Assembly (NCBI GenBank): GCA_964058805.1
Contig: CAXKVV010000323.1
Location: forward strand, 1 to 26,884
DNA: 26,884 nt
Origin: Schoenoplectus triqueter
Taxonomy: Eukaryota; Streptophyta; Magnoliopsida; Poales; Cyperaceae
Direction: 5' to 3'
Shown here: positions 8,547-17,879 of the stretch, piece after piece
How positions within the stretch are numbered: position 1 is the first letter of the stretch
Layout: each line of letters starts with the position of its first letter
The notes under the pieces: model-generated
Seen by the model: the letters and a program-made list of their open reading frames with translations, nothing else
Databases searched by the model: none
Told to the model about the DNA's origin: nothing
Made by a program: the position numbers and the translations under genes

Positions 8547-9375
8547 GAATGTTATAAATGAGAAGAAAGAATGTTATAAACGTTTACATCACAACAAGAG
8601 TGATGAAAACATACAGAAGTACAAACAAGCTAGAAGAAACGCAAAGAAAGCTGTGAGCGAAGCAAGGGGTCAGGCATACACGGAGTTGTATCGGAAATTA
8701 GATACGAAAGAGGGCGAAAATGATGTCTACAAGATGGCTAAACTTCGAGAAAGGAAGACAAGAGACTTCCACCAAGTTAAATGTATTAAGGATGAGACTG
8801 ATAGACTTTTGGTGAAAGATAAGGAGATTAAGAACAGATGGAGAGCATACTTCGACAAGCTATTCAACGACGAGAGTGAGAAAATCACGATTGAGTTGGA
8901 CGACTCAATTGACACCAATAGGAGATTTGTTCGGAGAATTCAAGAGTCTGAGGTGAAAGAAGCTTTAAAAAAAATGAAAACAGGTAAGGCGTTAGGACCG
9001 GATGACATTCCGATTGAGGTATGGAGATGTATTGGAGATATAGCAATAGTGTGGCTCACTAAACTATTTAATATCATTTTTCGGTCCAATAAAATGTCTG
9101 ATGAGCGGAGAAGAAGTATATTAGTACTAATCTTCAAGAATAAAGGAGATATTCAAAGTTGTACTAATTACAGAGGAATTAAGCTCATGAGTCATACCAT
9201 GAAGCTTTGGGAGAGAGTGATCGAGCACCGTTTAAGAAAACTGACAACTGTCTCTAAAAATCAGTTTGGTTTTATACCTGGGAGGTCCACTATGGAGGCG
9301 ATTTTCTTGATAAGACAACTTATGGAGAGACATCGAGAACAGAAGAACGACCTACATATGATATTTATTGATTAA
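8547..9375 (+). pseudogene. LINE linker and N-terminal reverse transcriptase, pseudogene part
   Basis: An open frame runs from the deletion junction to a stop at 9373-9375. It contains the linker (KKECYKRLHHN, RERKTRDFHQVKCIKD), then reverse transcriptase fingers: GKALGPDDIPIEVWR, the NYRGIKLMS block and the QFGFIPGRST block. The terminal FID is followed by a TAA where related elements have a Leu codon before EKAYD, so a single nonsense change ends it. AGAATGTTATAAA is present twice at the junction (about 8546-8580), possibly tied to the deletion. Confidence 0.88.
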
Positions 9376-9410
9376 GAGAAAGCGTATGATAAAATTCCGA
9401 GAAATATCAT

Positions 9411-10391
9411 ATGGGGAAACTAGTCCCAACAAAGTACGTTACCCTTATTAAGAATATGTACACAAATATTGTGACTTGTGTCAGAGCATCTGACGACGAG
9501 TCCGATACATTTTCTATTAAGATAGGATTACATCAAGGGTCAGCATTGAGTCCATATATTTTCACCTTAGTGATGGATGAGATCACAAAGGACATACAAG
9601 AAGATATTCCTTGGTGTATGCTCTTTGCTGATGATGTGGTGCTGATTGATGAGAGCAGAATTGGAGTCAATCAGAAACTAGAGTTGTGGAGACAAACTTT
9701 AGAATCGAAATGTTTTAGACTTAGTATGACAAAAACTGAATATATGAGGTGTCAATTCAACGGAAAAAACTTAGATGACGGAGATGTTAGTTTGGATGGA
9801 CGAGTAGTACTCATGAATGACACATTTCGGTATTTGCGATCGATGTTGCAGAGTGAAGGAGAGATCGATGAAGATGTGAGTCATAGAATAAGAGCTGGAT
9901 GGGTAAAATGGAGACAAGCATATGATATTCTTTGTGACAAGAAGGTCCCAAACAAACTAAAAAACAAGTTTTACAGGACAGTTATTAGACCTACGATGTT
10001 GTATGGCGCAAAATGTTGGGTTACAAAAGGACAACACATCCAGAAGATGAGTGTAGCTGAAATGCGGATGTTGAGTTGGATATGTGGCCACACAAAGAAA
10101 GATCGAATCATAAATGATGATATTAGGGACAAACTTGGGGTAGCACCAATTCAAGAGAAGCTAGTCCAACATCGTTTGCGATGGTTTGGTCATATCCAAT
10201 GAATGCCTCCTGAAGCATCAGTACGCAGCGGTATTTTAAATCGTCTTGAAAATACAAGAAGAGTAAGAGGTCGACCGAGACTGACATGGTAGGAAGCAAT
10301 AAAAAGAGATTTGAACGAATGAAATATATCCAAAGAGCTTGTTTTGGATAGGAGTGCGTGGAAGATAGCAATTCATGTACCTGAACCATGA
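9411..10391 (+). pseudogene. LINE C-terminal reverse transcriptase and 3' domain, pseudogene part
   Basis: After a frameshift near 9400 the reverse transcriptase continues: GLHQGSALSPYIFTLVMDE, then the catalytic FADDVVL at about 9623-9643, the thumb region, and the C-terminal RRIRAGW-like, RPTMLYGAKCW and RMLSWICGHT blocks characteristic of plant RTE proteins. The frame stops at 10200-10202 (after FGHIQ). The same frame remains readable past two further stops (RGRPRLTW, then a piece ending IHVPEP) to 10391. The catalytic Asp pair is intact, but the protein cannot be made in one piece. Confidence 0.88.
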
Positions 10392-10800
10392 TTTAGGAGT
10401 TAGAGTCTAATAGTAGAGTTATAGACTTTATATTCTTAAATTTTTTAGGATTTTAGGATTTAGAATTTAGAAATAGATTTCAGAAATAGAGGTTTAGATA
10501 GAATTTAGAATTAGGTTTTTAAAATAGGATTTTAGAATTGAGAAATATATTTTATAATAGAGGTTTATTGTACTATTATTAGTACTATTATTATTATTGT
10601 TATTATTGCTACTATTATTAGCATATTATCATTATCATCTTTATTTATATATTGTTATTGTTATTTTATTTATTTTATTTATTTATTTTCTTTTTCTTCC
10701 ATCATATTCATTATTATCACTGATATTTTAGATATTTGATCTTATGTTTTCTAATTGGGTTTCATTTCTAGCCTACCCAATTTATTTGGGATTAAAGGCT
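10392..10800 (+). other. 3' untranslated region of the LINE
   Basis: The sequence is AT-rich with diverged TTAGAATTTAGAAATAG-type reiterations (about 10430-10560) and a TTA/TAT-rich stretch (about 10565-10700). It ends in TTTATTTGGGATTAAAGGCT directly before the (TTG)8 tail, a phrase common at RTE 3' ends in plants. Confidence 0.65.
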
Positions 10801-10837
10801 TTGTTGTTGTTGTTGTTGTTGTTGTATATGGTACTAT
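10801..10837 (+). repeat. (TTG)8 LINE tail and right target-site duplication
   Basis: Eight perfect TTG units (10801-10824) are followed at once by TATATGGTACTAT (10825-10837), the exact copy of the left duplication. This fixes the 3' end of the LINE. Confidence 0.9.
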
Positions 10838-11758
10838 CTTTGATGGAATCAAATGCATGCAATTTGTCATATTTTGAGGATCACAATTTTTTTTTCGTAT
10901 AAAAGAAAAAGACAGGCGTGTCTATTTTGTCTTTGAGCATCGAATCACGCTGGCTAGCTAGTCTAGTTAAACTTTTTTTTTCATTTTTCCAGAAAATTTG
11001 TATTATTTCATTATAAAAGCCAGTAAATCATGCATACCCTGAAATTATCTAGATCACTGGATCTCTATACCTGTATTTGTCTATTTGAATTATGGAGTTA
11101 CATGTCAGCATGCAAGCATCAATCAGAACAAGAACTTTGAGAAAATAGATAATTAATATATTTGAAGAGTTTATTCAAAATCGATTCTCCATACAAAGCT
11201 CAACTCTAACAAATAATCAGCGGTAAGACCTCTCAACGGGCGGCGGGTTAAACCTAACTCTGTTATACCAGGTTAAAAAAAATAGCTAACTCACCCGCAA
11301 TCCTATCCAACCCATATAATTTTTTACATACAGATTTTAGTGGGTTATACGGGCTAAATGGGTTAATATTTTAATTAAATAATATATTATATATTTTTAA
11401 TAATATTAGATAATATATATTTTATTAATAATAACACAACTCAATGATGAGAAAAATAAAAAATATTAAAAAATAATGATTATTTCACATTAATTATGAA
11501 TAATGAATTAAAAAATTAAATATTTGTAATGTTTTATAAAAAAGAGAAATATAAAAATAATTAATATTATAAAGAAAGTGATATATAATATTTAAAAATA
11601 AAATATAATAAAAAATTACATGATAATAATTAAAATATAATATTAATTTTTATCTCTTAAATAATTATTCTACTGATCACCAATAAATTATATATACAAT
11701 ATTTAAAAATAATTATTTTACTGATCACCAATAAAATCGTTCACTGCGCGTTTGAAAC
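10838..11758. other. AT-rich intergenic DNA with worn repeat pieces
   Basis: No gene is seen. CTCTCAACGGGCGGCGGGTT at about 11231-11250 followed by GGGTTATACGGGCTAAATGG near 11340 resembles the terminal parts of non-autonomous hAT elements, but no second end or duplication was found. AATAATTATT(C/T)TACTGATCACCAATAAA occurs at about 11660 and 11709, a local tandem duplication of about 49 bp. Confidence 0.4.
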
Positions 11759-11942
11759 GCTCCACTGGCAGTGGCGCCTTTCATTATTTTTACGAAACGC
11801 GCCACTTCCAGTGGCGCATTTACTTCTTATATATACAAAACGCGCAAGTGAGATGGAGGCGTTGCGCGGGGTTTGGACGAAACGCGCCACTGGCAGTGGC
11901 GTGTTTCATAAAAATAATGAAATGCGCCACTGGCAGTGGCGC
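11759..11942. repeat. 59-bp inverted repeat (long hairpin) built from 19-bp palindromes
   Basis: The left arm 11759-11817 and right arm 11884-11942 are reverse complements at 53 of 59 positions without gaps, with a 66-bp loop. Each arm holds two copies of the palindrome GCGCCACTGGCAGTGGCGC (at 11759, 11799, 11884 and 11924, some with one or two changes) joined by a TTTCATTATTTTTACGAAA-type spacer that is itself inverted between the arms. The same palindrome forms the 31-bp tandem array in front of the MULE gene at 1793-1905, and the flank to the right (about 11950-12027) matches 1909-1990. Confidence 0.85.
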
Positions 11943-12058
11943 GCTGCCATTCGTATATTTGAAAATTTACAGTTCTCACTCTTATTTTTAATAATATTAA
12001 TTTAATCATAATTATTAATAATAAAAACTGTCTGGAAGAAGAGGGCGTTGCCAAACAC

Positions 12059-12290
12059 ACCCTTAGCTAGTGGATTGAAAAAACCCGTCCGGTCCAACCC
12101 GTCCCGGACCGTGACCGTGGACCGGACCGGACCGGACCGTGCCTTGCCTTGGTCCGGTCCAATGGTGGGCCGGTTCTCCTTAAACCCGAAAATGAATCGT
12201 GCCGACCCATGGACCGGACCGTACGGGACCGTGGATCGAACCCCTGCCCAACCCACCCCACCCCACACCCGCCCGGCCCCCCCGCTGCCA
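12059..12290. repeat. GGACC-rich repeat module, copy 1
   Basis: This is a GC-rich island in AT-rich DNA built from reiterated GGACCG and GACCGTGG. It opens CCTTAGCTAGTGGATTGAAA. The order of landmarks (GTCCCGGACCG, GTGACCGTGGACCGGACCGG, GGTCCAATGGTGGG, ACCCGAAAATG, CGTGCCGACCC) is the same as in the copy at 26313-26541. Confidence 0.8.
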
Positions 12291-12448
12291 CATTTTATTA
12301 ATTAAAAGGTGCTAGGCTCCCCCCCCCCCTAAAGATACCCCCAAGTGTACAAAAATTCAAAAAAAAGTCACTTTTTTTATCTTTGCAAAAAAATCCGATC
12401 AAAAAAAAATAATTCCAAAAATCTGAAATTTTCCCTCCCAAAAATATC

Positions 12449-12456
12449 TATAAATA
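12449..12456 (+). promoter_or_regulatory. TATA box of the decayed hAT-like element
   Basis: TATAAATA sits about 250 bp upstream of the predicted 5' UTR intron and is followed by a CT/AC-rich leader, a plausible plant core promoter. Confidence 0.45.
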
Positions 12457-13115
12457 CCACTCCCATTTACATCTCAAAACACATCAAAATCTCATCTCCC
12501 TCTCTTCTCAATCTATCAAATTCTCAAATTCTCAAATTTAATTTTCTTATTCCAAAAAACAAAAAAAAGAATTTAGAATTATTAATTTATTGTTAGTCCA
12601 TTGAAAAAATTAACTAATCGAAGAAGATAGAAGACTAGAAGGATAATATTCGGTATTCGCCATTTCTCAATTTCATCGTTGCGATAATATTTTCCCTTCA
12701 AGGTTAGTTTTTAATTTTAATTAGTTGTAATTTTTATTTATAGAAATTAGTTATGTTGTTAGATTTTATTCATAATTTTTTATTTGAAATTTGTAGAAAT
12801 TAGTTTATTTGTAAAATCTAATTTTTTATTTGTATTTTTTTTGTAGAAATTCATTTTTTTCTTAGAATAATACATTTTAGTTTTATATTGTTAGATTAAT
12901 AGATTTAGAATATTATATTTAATGTTAAATTAATTTTTTTTGTTAGAATTTATTTTAGAATGTTAAATTAATTTTTTAAGTAGAAATTTATTTAGATTGT
13001 TGATTTCTTTTGTAAATATATTTATTATGTTAAATTGTTTTTTTTGTTAGAAATTTTTTTAGAATGTTAAATTTATTTTTTAAGTAGAAGATTTTTTTTA
13101 TTTTTTTTTATAGAA

Positions 13116-13221
13116 ATGGCAAATTCCTTCTAATTCCGTCGATGATTTTATGCCCCGGTTGAGTGTGGATATTTTTGATGAAGATGTGGTTGATAGTATC
13201 AGAAATTTAGGTGCAGATTAA
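13116..13221 (+). pseudogene. broken first coding exon of a hAT-like transposase (inferred)
   Basis: An ATG right after a good 3' splice site starts MANSF and then hits TAA. A one-base shift restores a frame reading NSVDDFMPRLSVDIFDEDVV and on to RNLGAD before a stop at 13219-13221. Its acidic, structured-looking content and position after the leader intron suggest the N-terminus of a transposase, but no diagnostic domain (zinc-finger BED or hAT dimerisation) is present. Confidence 0.35.
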
Positions 13222-13225
13222 GTGA

Positions 13226-13393
13226 TATGTATCAAACTCGGTATTAGCGACTAATATTAGGATCTCCTTGTCGCGGCTCTCTCATTTTCGTAATTTCGCT
13301 AAAGAGCTTTGTCTACTCCCATCACACGAAGCACGCCACCAAGTGACGGCTCCATTCATCTTTCGCATGGCTGAGTCCGTACCTTGGCATTAA
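13226..13393 (+). other. GC-richer ORF-like fragment of unknown origin
   Basis: A 55-codon open stretch without ATG at its start contains RISLSRLSHFRNFAKELC and ends FIFRMAESVPWH before TAA. It is clearly more GC-rich than both flanks and begins abruptly after the decayed transposase exon. It may be a captured or inserted piece of a gene or of organelle DNA. No family is recognised. Confidence 0.25.
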
Positions 13394-13817
13394 CTTCCTT
13401 TTTAATCATTTTGTTGAAAAAAATTCCTTTAATCACTCCAAAAAGTTATTAATTAGAAGATCAGTAGATTTTGTTAAAGAAGTTGCAAGAAAAAAATAAT
13501 ATGATAATGTGTTAATGACAAACTTGAACATATGTAAGCAATATGATGCAATTTAAGTTTATTTGATTATCTTCAAAGCTGATAAAATAAAACTGTACGT
13601 TTTGTCTTCACTTCAGTCGACAAAAGCAATCCTTTTTTTTCACAGAAATGTTCTACTTAAAATATTTAGGAGTAAATATGGTATATATGCAGAACCTAAT
13701 TAGATTCAATTTGAAAATAATAAGTATATATATCGTTTCTAAGTTTGGATATTAATAATTTTAGAATATGAGAACAAATATAATAATGGAAAGGGATCAC
13801 TTGACAATTAATCCTTA
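13394..13817. other. AT-rich intergenic DNA, nothing recognised
   Basis: No open frame, structured RNA or repeat pair can be supported in this stretch. Confidence 0.4.
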
Positions 13818-13825
13818 ACAATGAC

Positions 13826-14343
13826 TAGGACTGTAAATAAATTAAATTCAATCGAACTAACTAGTGTTTGAGTTTGATTTAAAATCAATTCGAACTAAAT
13901 CAAACACGAACTAAATCAAACTCGAATAAATCAAAATCGAACTAAATTGAACTCCAAATGAATGTAATTATTTTAATTTTTATATTTATTTTCATATTAT
14001 CATAAATAATTAGAGCTGAAATAATTAATATTTTATTAATTTTATTTTAAAATTTATAAATTAACTAATATTTATTAATTTAATAATAAACTAACAATAT
14101 CTCATTAAGTTTATAATAAAATAATTATATTACATATATTAATGACTAGATAGTTAAAATACATGTAAATAATGAATATATCGAACTATTACGAATCAAA
14201 CTCGAACTAGATCATTAAAAAATATTATCGAACATAATTGAATCAAACTAATAAAAAAAGTCTAATTGAATGAATTGATCTCGAGATAAAATCGAATCGA
14301 ACACCGAACAAATTATGAATTATGAAATTTTCTTGTACCCCTA
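13826..14343. mobile_element. 518-bp hAT-like MITE with 8-bp target-site duplication
   Basis: The left end is TAGGACTGTAAATAAATT and the right end, reverse-complemented, is TAGGGGTACAAGAAAATT. The flanking octamers are ACAATGAC (13818-13825) and ATAATGAC (14344-14351), 7 of 8 identical. Subterminal DNA is full of AATCGAACT/AAACTCGAACT-like motifs on both sides (13848-13945 and 14180-14320), as in plant non-autonomous hAT elements whose ends read TAGGGGTG. It has no coding capacity. Confidence 0.65.
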
Positions 14344-14559
14344 ATAATGACACAATAAATAAATTAGAAAAAAAACTTAAATATAGAGAAACTTTTGTAG
14401 ATTTACTTATCAACTTATAGATTAATATTATTTAAAATTTTATATATTTAGTTATCATTTGATAGTCCATTCAAGATCATCAAAATTTTATATAGTCTGT
14501 AATGGTTATAATTTAATGGTCTTTGATGATCATCAAATGATAACTAAATTATTATGAAC

Positions 14560-14564
14560 TTAAC
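14560..14564. repeat. target-site duplication of the copia element, left copy
   Basis: TTAAC abuts the lower LTR and is repeated at 24432-24436 beyond the other LTR. Five base pairs is the size expected for copia integration. Confidence 0.88.
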
Positions 14565-16679
14565 TGTAGGGATTCGGAATGCCCAAATCTCATTAATGCT
14601 CAAGCTGCGGAAAGACCGTAGAACAAAAATTTTACTTCTACTTAAGTTAGGGATTAAAGTATGTCGGATAATAACCGAGAGTTACAGACATTTAATCTTT
14701 TACAAAAGATGGTAAAATATTATTTTACTTCAAACTTAAGGTTAGGGTTAAAGTGATGTGTCGGATGATTACCGAGAGATACACACATCTTTAAACCTTT
14801 ATTGTTCTACTCCATGATTGATTTCTAAAATATTAATCTACTTAACAATTAAATAGATTAACATAAGATGTTATACCTCGCTTCCAAATTTCAATTGGAA
14901 TGAAAATCGGCTTGTCTCGGAGCACCAAACGTCTGATGCCTCTGTAAGTTATCCACCAGGACTGACCAGAGAGCGGTTTATTTCTTTTGCCAGAAATATC
15001 ATAAATCGCGGTTTCTCGCAAAAACACTATTCACCCGAGAAAAGAAAAAATAGTACTATTCACGACTCGCAGTAATTCTGTTTCACAAATGTGCAGAAAT
15101 ACCGCAACTTTCGTAAAAACACTATTCACCGATCCCGTAAATTCTGAAACAACCGTATACCGAGAGAGAGAAAGTAGAACTGATTTGGTGGAACTTTTTC
15201 TCTCATCCTACCCCTCTATTTATAGAAAAAGTGGAATTGACAAATTACCAAAATGCCCTCGTGAATAGTAGAGAGGTTTCAAAGTGAAAAGACCAAAATA
15301 CCCTTAAAGTTCATCCAATTTACCAAAACGTCATTGGGCTTTTTGGCTAAATTACCGAAATACCCTTGGGCTTTTGGAAAAATTATCAAAATACCCTTGG
15401 AGATCATCATGGGCTTTTCATGGGCCTTTTTGGGCTTTTCGGATTTTGGGCTTTTTCAATTTTGGGCTTTTCTGATTTTGATCTTTTAATTACTAATTAA
15501 GACTTTAATTATAAATGAGCTTTGGCCCATAATTCAAATCCATAATTAACATTTAAAATCCAAATCAAATATATATAATTGTCATCTACAATTATATTTT
15601 TCTCGGTTGTTGTTTCGGCGAATTTATACGACGTGTCCAACACGTAATAAATTCAATCTGATTTTTGCTTCTTGTCATCTCTATGACAAATATAATTATA
15701 TTATATATAATTAATTATAACCATCTTATTATTATTTATAAACAATTCATAATTAATCAATAAGATTCTCCGATTAACTCCTATACGGTGTGACCCGACA
15801 GGATCCGTGTTATGTCGGTAAATAGAGTTAAAACCGTTTTAACTTCTATAATCATAGGAGGCATCTGGCAGAATGCACTATGACCATCCAATTACACAGA
15901 TGATGATGTACTGTATAATATCATGATCCAGTAAACTATTTACTTGTGTTTAATTCTTTTGTCTCATAGCTATCAGATCAGTTTCAAGGTAGGTATGTGT
16001 CATCCTTGCAAACTTAATCTTTTCTTGATCCTGAGTAAATTATCAAATATAATTACTCTTGTAATTATACTGCTAGCAGATAATCTTACTCTATTAAGGG
16101 GCCCAGTGATGCTATAACTCGTATAGAAATACGAGGGACAATAGTACTTTTGGCAAACCATCTCTTCCTCCGCATAAGTTATGTATACCGAAGAGCTACC
16201 TTTATAGCCACCTTTTACGGATAACGTTTGGTAGAAATCACACACATACATATCTTATGTAGGAAAGATGAATATCTCATACTTTAGAATTTAATACTGA
16301 ACGAAAACATTAATGACACGAACACAATTCCATTTAATGTTTCATTCGGGGTCTATTAAATACGATGTTCCTAGAACATCTATCTATGTGATTAAAATGA
16401 CAACTCTTTGTCTATGGTCTGTAAAACTTGACCATCATTTAATCCACATACTAAGCTGATAACGGTTAATTAGTATTCCTGCTAATTACCTTGGTTAGTG
16501 ACTTTTAAGAGTATATTCTATATTATGAAGTTTCACAATTCCAGTCATGAACTCGGAATGATTCATAAATTCAATAATACTCAAGGAAACAAAATATCGT
16601 TTAAATATCCAATTCATGAACAAAGCTTTATATAACCAATTTATCGTATTATTGACTTCAAAATTATTACAAACTAACA
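14565..16679 (-). repeat. 3' LTR of the copia element
   Basis: The LTR is 2,115 bp, starting TGTAGGGATTCGG and ending ACAAACTAACA on the plus strand (TG...CA ends on both strands). It is colinear with 22335-24431 but has small indels, including about 18 extra bases in the GGGCTTTT-rich segment near 15440-15480. The minus strand carries CTATAAATAG (15215-15224), the likely LTR promoter TATA box. Confidence 0.95.
15215..15224 (-). promoter_or_regulatory. TATA box of the 3' LTR
   Basis: CTATAAATAG on the minus strand is followed by GAGGGGTAGGATGAGAG. It is conserved in the other LTR at 22985-22994. In this copy it would read outward towards the MITE and the hAT-like remnant. Confidence 0.5.
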
Positions 16680-16680
16680 A

Positions 16681-16690
16681 TCTCCCACTT
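16681..16690 (-). promoter_or_regulatory. polypurine tract
   Basis: AAGTGGGAGA on the minus strand lies one base (T) before the TGTTAG start of the 3' LTR, the expected position for plus-strand DNA priming. Confidence 0.85.
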
Positions 16691-17216
16691 AAGCTTGGAG
16701 TCAATCATATTGAGTCATGCCTTATACAAATCTATAAATCTCTCAGATTTAAAAGATAATCTCACAGCCAATATTCTATGTGTCTCAAACCCATAGAAGA
16801 TGTGTGCAACTGGTGCTTGGTTTGAGGTAGAGATTTTGTAAGTGGATCAGCTGTGTTGCCAACTGTGTCAATTTTACAAATCTTTACGTCGTCTCTATTT
16901 ATGATTTTTCATATGAGGTGATAACATTTGTGTAACCACTTACCACGAGCTCCGAGTCAACACCGTAGATGAGAAACATATCCTTAGTTCTTCTTAAGTA
17001 CTTAAGGATATTCTTTGCAGCATTCCAGTGCTCCTAGCCTGGATTAGCCTGATATCTACTCGTCATACTCCAAGCATATGAGACATCAAGGCGAGTGCAC
17101 AACATGACGTACATGATAGAGCCAATAGCCGAAGCATATGGTACTCTACTCATTATGCTTTGCTCATCAGTTGTCAAAGGACACTGAGTCTTGCTAAGTT
17201 GTGCACCATGATTCAT
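16691..17216 (-). pseudogene. copia RNase H and C-terminal end, degenerate
   Basis: The readable part at 17034-17216 contains AQLSKTQCPLTTDEQ, MSRVPYASAIGSIMYVMLCT and RLDVSYAWSMTSRY, the conserved segment between reverse transcriptase and RNase H of copia Pol. After a stop the same frame goes on with HWNAAKNILKYLRRTKD and YGVDSEL. Beyond that, to the polypurine tract, only shifted and interrupted fragments can be read, and the catalytic RNase H segment is shortened. Confidence 0.82.
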
Positions 17217-17240
17217 TGATATAAATTCTTTCTTGAAATT

Positions 17241-17866
17241 CTACATGCTGAACCAATTCAACACTTTATCAATGTATGTGCTTTGACTTAATCCAATAAG
17301 TCTTTTAGATTTATCTCTATAGATCTCTATGCCTAGTATATAGACAGCCTCGCCCAAATCTTCCATTGAGAACACTTTCTTTAATGAAGATTTGGCTAAT
17401 TGCAATAAGGGAATATCATTTTCCATTTAGAGTATATCGTCCATATAGAGGATTAAAAAAGCGATGACACTCCCACTAGTTTTTCTGTATACACAAGGTT
17501 CTTCTTCGCATCTGACGAAGTCAAACTGTTTGACTTCTTCGCCAAATCAAAGATTCCAACTTCATAATGCTTGCTTCAATCCATAATGGATTTGAGAAGT
17601 TTGCATACCTTCTCAGCATTTTTTGGATCCTCAAAACTTATGGGTTGTATCATATACACGTCATCTTCCAAATTTCCATTTAGGAAGACGGTTTTGACAT
17701 CCATCTGCCATATTTCATAATCATAAAATATGATAATTTCTAGGAGCATCCGAATTGACTTAAACATAGCTACGGACGAAAAAGTTTCATCATAATCTAT
17801 GTCGAGAATTTGCTTAAAACCTTTCGCTACTAGCCGTACTTTGTAAACAGTCATATTATCATCCAT
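17241..17866 (-). pseudogene. copia reverse transcriptase, broken
   Basis: 17576-17866 encodes fingers/palm: RLVAKGFKQ, DYDETFSSVAMFKSIRMLL, IWQMDVKTVFLNGNLEDDVY and KVCKLLKSI, with the first catalytic Asp in QMDV. A segment between KSI and the SGS block is deleted. The second catalytic box is YMDD (17436-17447) in place of the commoner YVDD, with a frameshift just upstream and a stop just after. 17241-17426 then reads NDIPLLQLAKSSLKKVFSME and LGEAVYILGIEIYRD. Both Asp boxes survive, but the polypeptide is in at least three pieces. Confidence 0.9.
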
Positions 17867-17879
17867 GCCTGTTTTTCTT

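Larger units (their letters stand above)
7871..10824 (+). mobile_element. RTE-type LINE (non-LTR retrotransposon), defective
   Basis: A 2,954-bp insertion lies between exact 13-bp repeats. It has a 5' region ending in a 66-bp triplication, an apurinic-endonuclease-like domain (SWNVGSL, QETKW), a reverse transcriptase with FADD, and a short 3' region ending in (TTG)8, the hallmark tail of plant RTE elements. The single ORF normal for this clade is broken by an internal deletion after the first part of the endonuclease, by in-frame stops (near 9372 and 10200, then 10290 and 10320) and by a frameshift near 9400. It is not autonomous. Presence of both ends and the duplication shows that this is one insertion event, not a rearranged fragment. 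Confidence 0.92.
12057..13221 (+). mobile_element. 5' end of a decayed hAT-like autonomous transposon
   Basis: The parts line up as one transcription unit: a GGACC-rich array (12059-12290) after ACCCTTAGCTAG, a TATA box at 12449, a CT- and A-rich 5' UTR, a T-rich intron 12703-13113 (AAG^GTTAGT to TTTATAG^AAATGG), and an ATG at 13116. Subterminal arrays of a short GC-rich motif and a 5' UTR intron are common in plant hAT elements. The element is cut off at about 13221; no right end or target duplication was found. Assignment to hAT rests on organisation and style, not on a transposase core. Confidence 0.45.

Noticed and set aside
8727..9137. Minus-strand frames inside the LINE reverse transcriptase
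   Set aside because: They lie antisense to a recognised coding region and have no motif of their own.
12002..12305. Frames rich in DRTGP/GPVRS across the GGACC arrays (also 26086-26633)
   Set aside because: These are long only because GGACC repeats lack stops; they are present in several frames and both strands at once, with no independent sign of coding.
14842..15027. 61-codon minus-strand frame conserved in both LTRs (also 22612-22797), and a second one at 16000-16251 and 23753-24031
   Set aside because: Conservation is explained by LTR duplication at insertion; there is no known LTR-encoded protein of this type and no independent sign of selection.
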